From contig DPBN01000075.1 of the NCBI GenBank assembly GCA_003516955.1, positions 1-19,494 on the forward strand: a stretch of 19,494 nt of DNA. Reading direction: 5' to 3'. Below are positions 6,495 through 13,731 of the stretch, in pieces. The notes under the pieces are model-generated. The model was not told the origin of the DNA, did no database searches, and was given only the letters and a program-made list of their open reading frames with translations. Each line of letters begins with the position of its first letter. The first letter of the stretch is position 1. Origin of the DNA: Armatimonadota bacterium. Its GTDB lineage: Bacteria; Armatimonadota; Fimbriimonadia; Fimbriimonadales; Fimbriimonadaceae. A program made the translations under genes and the position numbers.

Positions 6495-8546
6495 TCAGAC
6501 TGGGGCGGCGACCCAAAACGGCTCGTCGTCGGGCGATGCGTCGGTGAGGACCAGGCTGATCGCCCGCGCGCCGCTCTGGGTGAGGATCTCCTGCGCCTGG
6601 GGTACCTGGCGGTATTGGGTGTCCCGAGCCGAGACCACCAGGTAGACCTCGTCGACGAGCTTGGCCAGGCGGGCGGCGTCGGACAGCACGTCGCACGCCG
6701 GCAGGTCGAGGATGACGACGTCGGCGCGAGCCTTGAGGGTATCCAAGAAGCCGGTCACGAGCCCGGTCTGGTAGTCCGCCAGCGAGCCACCGGTTTCACT
6801 TCCGGCTGGAAGGAACCAAAGGTTCTCGTGCTGCGTGGGCACGAGCATCTCCGACTCCTCCGTCGGCAGCATCGACCGCCCGAGGAGGTCCGACACTCCG
6901 GGTCTGGGATCCCGCAACAGCCGCTCGCTGGCGGTGGCCCGACGCAGATCCGCGTCCACCAGCAGCGTGCGCAAGCCGGTCTGCGCGACGGCCAGCGCGA
7001 ACTGGACTGCCGGGATCGTGGCATCCGCGCCTTGAGCCGAGGTGAACATCAACACCCTGGGCAGAGACTCGAACTTGGCGGTGGAGGCGAACGCGAGGAA
7101 CCGGAACGACTCGAGCGGCTTGGCATCCGGATCGTTCGGGGCCTCCAGCAGGACCTGTTCCGCCCTCGGAGGCAGCTTCGGCACGGTCGCCGACACCGGC
7201 AGTCCGGTCAGCTCGGACAGCTGGCTCGAGGTCGACACCCTCAGGCGCATGGCCTCCACGACCGACGTGTAGAGCAACCCGAGGCAGATGCCACATACGA
7301 GACCGATGAAGCCCAGTTTGAAGTAGTTGGGCGACACAGGTTGCTTCAACACCCTCGCTGGTCCGAGCACTTGGGCCGAAACCCGAACAGTCTCCGTCTT
7401 GTCCTTCAGATCCTCGGCCTGCGCCTTGAGCTTGCGGTACTTCGCCTCCAAGATGTCCAGATCGCGGGTCAGGCGGCGCAGCTCCACCTCGTCCCTCGGC
7501 AGGACCTGCTGGCGTTCCCGCTGCCGCGCAAGTTCGCTCTCCAGGGCCCGGATCTGGCTCTGCAGGCTGGTTAGCTGGACCTCGTTCGCCACCAGCTGCA
7601 GCTCCACCTGGCGCCTCAAGGGGTCCGGGGACGTCTGGCGACCGGTCGGGACCATCTCCCGCTTCTTGGCCTCCAGCAGCTTGCGCTCCCACTCTGCGAT
7701 GACGGCGTCCAGGTTGCGGATCTTGATCGAGTCTTCGCGGTAGTAGCGAAGGGCCTCCACCCGCTGGCGCTGGTAGTCCGCGAGCTGCTGCTCGATCTGG
7801 GTCACCACGGGGCTCTTGGTGTCGGTGCTGGCCTCGACGCTCGTGGCCGGGGTCTGGGTGATCTTCTGCTTCTGCCTTGCGATGGCCGAACGAAGGCCGT
7901 CGGCCTCCGCGCGGGCTTTGTCCAGTGCGCGGGCGAGGTCCTGCTCGTAGCGCGTGGCCTCGGCGGTGCTGGTCTGAAAGTCGGTGAACCCGCGCTCGAT
8001 CTTGAAGCGCTCCAGCCTCCGCTCCGCCTCCCGAACGTCCCTCTCCGCGCTCCGCACCTGGGAATCCAGGTACTCCTGCGCCTGGACCACCGAGCGGCGG
8101 ATCGCCTGCTGCCGCAGGTCGTTGTACACTTTGCCGATCTCGTCGGCGATCGCCGCGGCCGAGTCGGGCGAGTAGGCCCTCACCCGAACCTGGGCGATGC
8201 GGGACATCTCCTGCCCCTTGACGTCGTACATCAGATAGAGGTCTTCGTAGTCGCGGAGCAGCGAGGCGTCGGAGAGCTTCTCGGCGGCGGCCTGCAGGGC
8301 GTTGGCGAAAGTGGTCTCCGAACGGATGATCTGCAGCTCGGTCTCCACCGTGCCCTGGTTCCCCAGCTGGAGGATCTGATCGACCGGATCCGTGGTGGCG
8401 CCGACCACTCGGCGGGAGTCCTCTGCGCCGAAGAGGATCTCCGTTCGCGCTTCCCACACCGTGGGCATGAGCAGGCCCACCACGACGGCCACCGCGATCC
8501 CCAGCACGGAGAAGAACGCGACGCGCCGAAAGTGCATCCTGATCAT
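6495..8546 (-). CDS. Wzz-type polysaccharide co-polymerase fused to a degenerate BY-kinase-like domain
   Basis: A 683-residue inner-membrane protein. Order: membrane segment about 8-28; periplasmic Wzz domain with long charged coiled-coil stretches (about 140-390); PVSPN and second membrane segment (about 404-430); cytoplasmic BY-kinase-like domain (about 478-670). The last has the usual entry helix (ESFRFLAFAS), LPRVLMFTSA, the Walker A' block LLVDADLRR (528-536) and a Walker B-like VILDLPACDVLSDA. Chain-length regulators of this class (Wzc, ExoP, CapAB types) control polymer length and export. The Walker A loop reads TSAQGADATIPA where the family has GxGKS/T, so the nucleotide-binding Lys is missing. 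There is also no tyrosine-rich C-terminal tail, so kinase activity is unlikely. The start is ATG 8546; ATG 8537 is an alternative. It is the first gene of the operon with the ligase-like and GT4 genes. Confidence 0.88.
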   Translation of the reverse strand: MIRMHFRRVAFFSVLGIAVAVVVGLLMPTVWEARTEILFGAEDSRRVVGATTDPVDQILQLGNQGTVETELQIIRSETTFANALQAAAEKLSDASLLRDYEDLYLMYDVKGQEMSRIAQVRVRAYSPDSAAAIADEIGKVYNDLRQQAIRRSVVQAQEYLDSQVRSAERDVREAERRLERFKIERGFTDFQTSTAEATRYEQDLARALDKARAEADGLRSAIARQKQKITQTPATSVEASTDTKSPVVTQIEQQLADYQRQRVEALRYYREDSIKIRNLDAVIAEWERKLLEAKKREMVPTGRQTSPDPLRRQVELQLVANEVQLTSLQSQIRALESELARQRERQQVLPRDEVELRRLTRDLDILEAKYRKLKAQAEDLKDKTETVRVSAQVLGPARVLKQPVSPNYFKLGFIGLVCGICLGLLYTSVVEAMRLRVSTSSQLSELTGLPVSATVPKLPPRAEQVLLEAPNDPDAKPLESFRFLAFASTAKFESLPRVLMFTSAQGADATIPAVQFALAVAQTGLRTLLVDADLRRATASERLLRDPRPGVSDLLGRSMLPTEESEMLVPTQHENLWFLPAGSETGGSLADYQTGLVTGFLDTLKARADVVILDLPACDVLSDAARLAKLVDEVYLVVSARDTQYRQVPQAQEILTQSGARAISLVLTDASPDDEPFWVAAPV

Positions 8547-8668
8547 GAACCGACCGTCCCAGGCAACATCGCCACCCCGACCCGTTCTGACTCGAAACGG
8601 GCCACTCCTCCTAGCATCGGAAGAACGAGGCTAGTTTATACCCTCGCCCGGCCGACATCCCCCTTCGT
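8547..8668 (-). promoter_or_regulatory. Leader/promoter region of the polysaccharide export operon
   Basis: This 122-base gap separates the lyase gene from the Wzz-like gene. On the minus strand it holds TATAAA at 8640-8635 as a possible -10 with no convincing -35. It also has AGGAGG at 8612-8607 that is not placed for the Wzz start, and a hairpin with a 6-base stem (CCCGTT/AACGGG, 9-base loop) at 8581-8601. A short frame from GTG 8605 (or ATG 8569) ends in TGA overlapping the Wzz start as ATGA. The hairpin is not followed by a T-run, so it is not a standard terminator. Confidence 0.35.
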
Positions 8669-10630
8669 TCAGCGGTACAGCCGGCTCCACTGGTCCAGTG
8701 GCAGGCAGATCCAGCCCATGGGTGGAAGCTGGTCCGGCCACTCTGGCAACAGCAAGACCCTCACCGTTTGGAGCGAGCCGTCCGCCACGAACCGGAACTG
8801 GACCTCGTTGGCGTTGGCGTCGGCAGGGGTGGTCGCCCGCGCGCCGACCTTCGCGACCTCGATCACGGCCCCGGGCGGATCGGAGACGATCATCGTCACC
8901 GACTTGCCGTTCTGGGTCAGCCGGGCCACGCTCCCAAACGTCTCCACGTCCGCGAACGTGTGCATCTTCCACTGGACCGGTGTTCCAGCCGCCGCGACGA
9001 ACTCGTCCTGAACCATCGCCCACTTGCCGGCCGGCAGGGCCACCCCGCGCCGCCAGTGCGACACGATTCCGGGGTTCGCGCTCGACAGGTCTGCAACCGC
9101 GTAGGGGCACCGCACGTCGTCGGAGAAATCCACGAACGAGCCCCGCACGTTCACCGCCTGTTGGCGGCCGTCGAACAGCAGTAGATTCTGCGACGAGGTG
9201 AGCGCCCGGAACCCGCCGTCGTAATAGCCGAAGTCAATGGCCCAGCGAACGCCCATCGCCTCGAAAAGGAAATTCCCCAACTCCTGCATGCAGTGGACGT
9301 TCCCGTTCTCTCCGGCCTTGAGGGCGGCTGCGGCGGCGTTGCCGTCGGTCAACGAGGCGCGCAGAGCCGCCAGCCCGCCCGCGTGGAAGACCTTGGACGG
9401 TACGCGCGAGGCGATGTCCGCATCGGTCCCGGCGGACGTGTACCAGACAACGTGCATCGGCCACGGCCCGCGTGCCGCGACGCTCTTCCGCTCGCAAGCG
9501 ACCCACTCCGGACGGTTGTACTTCCGGGCAAAGTACAGCATCTGGGCGGCCGGAGAGGCATCGGTGATGGAATCCGCGAAGTTGAACGCCTGGAACCGGG
9601 GCCCTCCCACGATGAGCTTGTAGTCCCCCGCCCATTGGAGGCCGGGGGAGGCATCGAGACCGAACGTGCCGCCCAGCGTCGTCTCCAGCGCCGAGAGGCC
9701 GTAGGCCATGTACCGGGTTCCGTAATCCCAGTAGGTGTAGCCCTCCATCCAGCCGCCGTCGGACCCCAGCGAGCCGATGGACAGCGAGAGCGCAGGCAGG
9801 GCCCTACGGAGCGTCTCGAAGGCCAAATCCTTGTCCACGTCGGCGTAGGCGAGGGCGCCCAGGATTGCGGAGGCCGTCATCACACTGTTCGCGTTGAACG
9901 GCTTTCGGAGCCACCACGCCCCGCCGTCGATCAGGCGGTTCGTGTTGAGGATGGCCCGTCGGATGCTGTCCAGGATCAAAGCCCGGTCGCCCGGCGTCAA
10001 GCAGTCGTAGAGCCAATCGTAGGCGATCGCCAGTGCGTGCGTAGCCTCAGCCGTCGCAAGGTAGTCGTAGTCTCCGCCCCACGGGACCTGGGCCAATGCA
10101 ACGGCCTCCTCCCGGGCACGAGCCGCGTAGGAGACGTCGCCGCTCAATTGCCAAACGAGGCCGCAGCTCTGGATCCGCTTCAGGGCCAGCCTGGCCGCCT
10201 CGATGTTGTTGGTGGAAGGGCCGTAGACGGTGATCCATGCGAAGGCGGCCGGAGTCTGCCCGAAGGCCTCGTCGGCCATGCGCCGAACGTGGCCGATCCA
10301 GGACGACAGCACTGGGTCGTTCTGGCTCAGAGCCCGAAGCTCCAAAACCCTCGCGGAGGTGAGCAGGATCGTGGGATGCGCTGGGGTCCATCCATAGAGC
10401 GCGGCTTCGAGACTCTCCCAATCGGAGGGACGGCGCATCGGGTTGTCCGGAGTCCAACGAGGCAAGGAGGGCGCTTCGGGGCCGCTCCTCCAAGGACGCT
10501 GCGGCATCGGCACGCCCATCCTTGGCGCCACAGATGGCACCGAGCGCCTCGGCACGCCGCCGAACGACCAAGCCCCGACCGGGCTTGAGCCCACGATAGC
10601 AAGCACAATCGCGCCGAGCGTTCCCAGCAT
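8669..10630 (-). CDS. Secreted heparinase II/III-like polysaccharide lyase
   Basis: A 653-residue protein. Residues 1-20 (MLGTLGAIVLAIVGSSPVGA) look like a Sec signal peptide, followed by a Pro/Arg-rich linker to about 60. Residues about 85-385 have the helical, aromatic-rich pattern of an (alpha/alpha)-toroid, with FNANSVMTASA (about 246-255) and DGGWMEGYTYWDYGTRY (291-307), the region carrying the catalytic Tyr in this fold. From about 410 a beta-rich heparinase II/III domain follows; its HxHxDxxSF-like motif is altered to HCMQELGNF (His446, Glu450, Phe454). These enzymes cleave uronic-acid-containing polysaccharides by beta-elimination, or in some subfamilies may act differently. Its place beside the exopolysaccharide genes suggests trimming or release of the same polymer. 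ATG 10630 has a G-rich stretch about 6 bases upstream. A diverged active site makes the substrate uncertain. Confidence 0.72.
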   Translation of the reverse strand: MLGTLGAIVLAIVGSSPVGAWSFGGVPRRSVPSVAPRMGVPMPQRPWRSGPEAPSLPRWTPDNPMRRPSDWESLEAALYGWTPAHPTILLTSARVLELRALSQNDPVLSSWIGHVRRMADEAFGQTPAAFAWITVYGPSTNNIEAARLALKRIQSCGLVWQLSGDVSYAARAREEAVALAQVPWGGDYDYLATAEATHALAIAYDWLYDCLTPGDRALILDSIRRAILNTNRLIDGGAWWLRKPFNANSVMTASAILGALAYADVDKDLAFETLRRALPALSLSIGSLGSDGGWMEGYTYWDYGTRYMAYGLSALETTLGGTFGLDASPGLQWAGDYKLIVGGPRFQAFNFADSITDASPAAQMLYFARKYNRPEWVACERKSVAARGPWPMHVVWYTSAGTDADIASRVPSKVFHAGGLAALRASLTDGNAAAAALKAGENGNVHCMQELGNFLFEAMGVRWAIDFGYYDGGFRALTSSQNLLLFDGRQQAVNVRGSFVDFSDDVRCPYAVADLSSANPGIVSHWRRGVALPAGKWAMVQDEFVAAAGTPVQWKMHTFADVETFGSVARLTQNGKSVTMIVSDPPGAVIEVAKVGARATTPADANANEVQFRFVADGSLQTVRVLLLPEWPDQLPPMGWICLPLDQWSRLYR

Positions 10631-10702
10631 GCCAGACCCCCGATCCAGAACGGATCCCTGAGGTCCTGTTCCGCCCCGGCAACGCGAGGCTTCCCCGCAT
10701 GC

Positions 10703-12907
10703 TTATGGGAAGTTCCGATTCCCAGCAAGATCGCGGAGGCGCCGCTTCAGACTCACCACATCCAACGGGACGCGGCGGACGCCGCTGGCCAGCCGCACGG
10801 CGAGCACGATCGGCTCCGGCCACAGAGCCAGACTCCCACCCTTCGTTTCCAGCAGCAGTCCGTCTCCTTCCGCGTCGGTGACCTTTAGAAGGCCGTCCAT
10901 CGGCACCACGAGCGACCTCGGCAGGCGACGAACCCGCACCGAGCTGCCGTCGATGAGCACCCTCGAGCGGCCCTCTCTGGTGGACCTCACGCCGTCCCAG
11001 CGCCAGTTCGCCAACCCGTCCCAAAGGAGGCCTGGCTGTCCGCCCAAGTCGATCTGGCCTCTCTCGTACGCGGAGACGATCGCTTCGTCGAACCGCTCTT
11101 GGAAGAGCCCCTCCTCCTCTCGGCGTGGCAATCGGTGAGCCACCCGATGCCAATCCTCGATCGAGAGCGTCTGACCGGGCACCCCGGCGAGCCTCCCCTC
11201 CCCCCGGACGAGCCTGAGCTGATCGCCGGCGAAGTCGAACTCCGTGCCGCACCCGGCGCAGCGGACCCCCGGAAGCAGCGACGTCTTCCCCACGCCGGCC
11301 CAGGCGAGCTGGTCCCAGTCGAAGCACCGTCCTTGATGCCTCTCCCCGAATCCGAACGAGTCGCGATGGCATCCCAGCAGGGTGACTCGCTCGCCGTCCA
11401 CAAAGTACTCCGCGCCACACCGATCGCACTCGGCGTTTCCCGCCGTTGGCTCCAGCCCCGCGGCGATGCACGCCCACTCCTCGCGGTAGAGCCGCTCCCA
11501 CTCCAAGCGCTCTTCTCCGGACCAAGCCAGGCGCCAGCGGCCGTCCGGCTCCAGATCCAGCCGGGCGCCGCAGGAGTCGCAGACGTCGATCGTGGCCGAC
11601 CGCCCGGAGGCACCGACCCACTCCTCCGCCGTACGCTCCTCCCCTGCGGCTGCGCTGCCCGCGGCCTCGCTGATGGCCCGCCAACGCCCGTCCTGGGTCT
11701 GCTCGAGCGCAAAGCCGCACCGCTGGCACTGCAGGCGCCTCGCCCTCCCGATCAGCCCCTGCTTACGCCGCATGAGTCCTGTCCCGCAAGACGGACAGAC
11801 GGGAATCGCGGACGGCCATCGTCGCAACACGCCGGCCCGGCACACCGGGCACACGTCCTGCGGCACCTCCCGCGGACGCACCGCACCTTCCCGGCACACC
11901 GGGCACTGGCCCCTCCGCAGCGGCTTGACCCTCTCCAGCACGCCGCCGCAGCCGGGGCACTCCCACCTGCCGAACCGAAGACCCGCCAAGCGGACCGCCC
12001 GTTCGTCGAAGTCGCGCCAGGTGCCGTCCAGCGGGCCACCGACCATGCCGCTCTGCAAGCGGGCCAACAGCTCCGGGGCCGACTGTGGGCGAAGCTCCGG
12101 ATCGAGCTCCAGCGCCGCCTCGATGGCCTCGCACACGCTGGGGTCGACGTCGGGCCGAAGCACTCGCAGCGATGGCACCGCCGCGCCGGCCAACCTTTCG
12201 GACGCCGAAGGCGGCGGCGATCCCGTGAGCAGCTCGTACAGCGTCGCCCCGACGGCATACACGTCCGTCGCCGGGCCGCGCAACCCACGCCGATCGAGCT
12301 GCTCCGGGGGAGCGTAGCCCGGCGTGAAGAGCACGGCGTGCGCGTTCCCCGAATCCGCGTGCCACTCCAGGGCGGCTCCAAAGTCGATCAGCCAGAGCTT
12401 CCCGCCGGGGCCTACGAGAATGTTCGATGGCTTGACATCGCGATGGAGGATGCCCGCCCGATGCAGGGTACCGAGGGTACGCAGGAGGCTCTCCGCAACC
12501 CCCATCGCTTCGCCGATCGGAAGCGACCCCCGCGAGGCGATCCGGTGCTCCAGCGTCTCCACGCCGTCGGCGTGCTCGGTCACAACGTACGCGGTGCCGT
12601 TCTGCACGAACCAGGCGCGAGGAGGCAGAATCCCCTCCGCCCGCAGCCGCGCGATGCGCTCGGCCTCGTCCAGAAAACGCTCGCGGAGCCTTCGGCGATA
12701 CCGTTCGTCGCCGGGCAGCTGCAGCAACCCGCCCGGACCCCGCACGGCCTGGCTCGGTGCGAGCTCCTTGATCGTGCAGAGCTCGCCCCACCGGAGGTCC
12801 TCCCCCCGGTAGACGATGCCGAACGCGCCGCGACCAAGCACCTCGCCGACGACGAAACGGTCCGCCAGCACGGTGCCACTCGGCAGAGGCGGGCACTCGC
12901 TGGGCAT
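10703..12907 (-). CDS. Ser/Thr protein kinase with C-terminal zinc-ribbon array
   Basis: A 734-residue protein with no signal peptide or membrane segment. Residues about 15-290 are a full Hanks-type kinase: glycine loop GRGAFG (25-30), Lys47 in CTIKE, catalytic loop HRDVKPSN (155-162), DFG (175-177), and PPEQ in the activation segment (200-203). Residues 317-374 hold two tandem zinc ribbons, each CxxC-14-CxxC, 36 residues apart (Cys 317/320/335/338 and 353/356/371/374). Then come four more CxxC pairs at 394/397, 443/446, 494/497 and 550/553, about 50 residues apart, most followed by a DGRWR-like block and a Trp. The last ~130 residues have no motif I know. The kinase would phosphorylate Ser/Thr on unknown partners; the ribbons could bind protein or nucleic acid. 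The frame stays intact throughout, so the fusion is real. It is divergent from the secreted protein at 12946. Confidence 0.92.
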   Translation of the reverse strand: MPSECPPLPSGTVLADRFVVGEVLGRGAFGIVYRGEDLRWGELCTIKELAPSQAVRGPGGLLQLPGDERYRRRLRERFLDEAERIARLRAEGILPPRAWFVQNGTAYVVTEHADGVETLEHRIASRGSLPIGEAMGVAESLLRTLGTLHRAGILHRDVKPSNILVGPGGKLWLIDFGAALEWHADSGNAHAVLFTPGYAPPEQLDRRGLRGPATDVYAVGATLYELLTGSPPPSASERLAGAAVPSLRVLRPDVDPSVCEAIEAALELDPELRPQSAPELLARLQSGMVGGPLDGTWRDFDERAVRLAGLRFGRWECPGCGGVLERVKPLRRGQCPVCREGAVRPREVPQDVCPVCRAGVLRRWPSAIPVCPSCGTGLMRRKQGLIGRARRLQCQRCGFALEQTQDGRWRAISEAAGSAAAGEERTAEEWVGASGRSATIDVCDSCGARLDLEPDGRWRLAWSGEERLEWERLYREEWACIAAGLEPTAGNAECDRCGAEYFVDGERVTLLGCHRDSFGFGERHQGRCFDWDQLAWAGVGKTSLLPGVRCAGCGTEFDFAGDQLRLVRGEGRLAGVPGQTLSIEDWHRVAHRLPRREEEGLFQERFDEAIVSAYERGQIDLGGQPGLLWDGLANWRWDGVRSTREGRSRVLIDGSSVRVRRLPRSLVVPMDGLLKVTDAEGDGLLLETKGGSLALWPEPIVLAVRLASGVRRVPLDVVSLKRRLRDLAGNRNFP

Positions 12908-12915
12908 GGGTCCAG

Positions 12916-12921
12916 ATTACA
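12916..12921 (-). promoter_or_regulatory. Predicted -10 element of the kinase gene (TGTAAT)
   Basis: TGTAAT on the minus strand ends 8 bases before the kinase ATG at 12907. This places the expected transcript start at or next to the first base of the start codon. No clear -35 or Shine-Dalgarno is visible. Confidence 0.45.
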
Positions 12922-12933
12922 GCATCGGGAATC

Positions 12934-12939
12934 CATAAT
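12934..12939 (+). promoter_or_regulatory. Predicted -10 element of the gene at 12946 (CATAAT)
   Basis: CATAAT ends 6 bases before ATG 12946, giving a leaderless transcript. It lies in the same 38-base divergent gap as the kinase promoter, so the two promoters face away from each other with 12 bases between the hexamers. Confidence 0.45.
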
Positions 12940-12945
12940 CGGGCC

Positions 12946-13731
12946 ATGCTGGCCCTGATCGCGGCCTTGACGATCGCCACGTACTCGCCGCCAGCCGCCG
13001 AAGGATGGACCTACCGGGTGCGGCTGACGTTCGACGGAGACCTGCCCCTGCTCGGGGGCCAAAGGGGCAAGGCCGAGGTTCTGCTCGGCCTGCGGGCCGA
13101 GTCGACCCCGGCCTCAGAGGTGCTGGCCGCGCGCATCGAACCCCAGGCTTTCGAGATCCGGTTCAACGGTGAGCCGCTTCCGCTCACGCTCGACGACGCC
13201 CGTCCTTACCTGCCCCCGACGACGCTCCGGTACAGCCCCAGCGGCAAAGTGCTCTCCAACGACGCCCCCGAGCCGAACATCCCCGTCCGCATTCCCGGCC
13301 TCCATCCGAAGCGGCTGCCCGAAACCGTGCTTCTGCCGATCGAGCTGCCCGAAGGCGCCATCGATCGAGGAACACGCTGGAAGTACGCAAAGCCCCTCGG
13401 CGATGCCACGGCGACCTTCGAGGCGCGCGTCCAGAGCTCCAAGGGAGACCGCCTCACGATCAACCTTCGGGTCGAGCAGGACTCCACCGCTCTCGAGAAC
13501 GAGGCTCTCCAGATCGTTGCGACCGAGGCCGAGGCTGCCACCAAGGCCTCCACCCGGCTGACGGGCTCGGGCCAAGCGACCTTCGATCGGTCCCTAGGCG
13601 CCGTTACCTCGTTCTTCCTCAAAGGGAGCGCCGTGACCGCGGTGCAACCGCTGGACGGCCGTGCAGGAACGAGCCGCAAGTTGCGCTTCGAGTACGACGT
13701 TCGTCTCGAATCGAAGGCGAAAGCCCGCTAG
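12946..13731 (+). CDS. Secreted protein of unknown function, beta-rich
   Basis: A 261-residue protein I do not recognise. The first ~18 residues (MLALIAALTIATYSPPAA) are hydrophobic and look like a short signal peptide with no positive charge. The rest alternates polar and hydrophobic residues (TYRVRLTFDG, RLTINLRVEQD, KLRFEYDVRLE), suggesting mostly beta structure, with no cysteines. The middle has a Pro-rich stretch, about residues 84-127. The C-terminal third resembles the layout of exported proteins that measure or bind something through a beta-sandwich, but no motif supports a function. ATG 12946 has no Shine-Dalgarno; a CATAAT box sits 6 bases upstream. Divergent pairing with the kinase suggests co-regulation. 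Its stop shares a CTAG with the stop of the convergent transporter gene. Confidence 0.75.
   Translation: MLALIAALTIATYSPPAAEGWTYRVRLTFDGDLPLLGGQRGKAEVLLGLRAESTPASEVLAARIEPQAFEIRFNGEPLPLTLDDARPYLPPTTLRYSPSGKVLSNDAPEPNIPVRIPGLHPKRLPETVLLPIELPEGAIDRGTRWKYAKPLGDATATFEARVQSSKGDRLTINLRVEQDSTALENEALQIVATEAEAATKASTRLTGSGQATFDRSLGAVTSFFLKGSAVTAVQPLDGRAGTSRKLRFEYDVRLESKAKAR

Noticed and set aside
5185..6645. 486-codon plus-strand frame opposite the ligase-like gene
   Set aside because: Its composition (Arg, Gln, Pro, Glu rich with no hydrophobic core) is typical of an antisense frame of a membrane protein gene.
6487..6696. N-terminal extension of the ligase-like protein to 6696
   Set aside because: It overlaps the end of the Wzz-like gene, is Arg/Gly/Pro rich, and a well-placed Shine-Dalgarno supports ATG 6486.
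8581..8601. Hairpin as an intrinsic terminator of the lyase gene
   Set aside because: A stem of only 6 bases with a 9-base loop and no T-run on the minus strand.
11099..12958. 619-codon open frame on the plus strand opposite the kinase
   Set aside because: A GC-rich shadow frame; the opposite strand carries all kinase motifs and intact Cys repeats, while this translation shows no recognisable domain.
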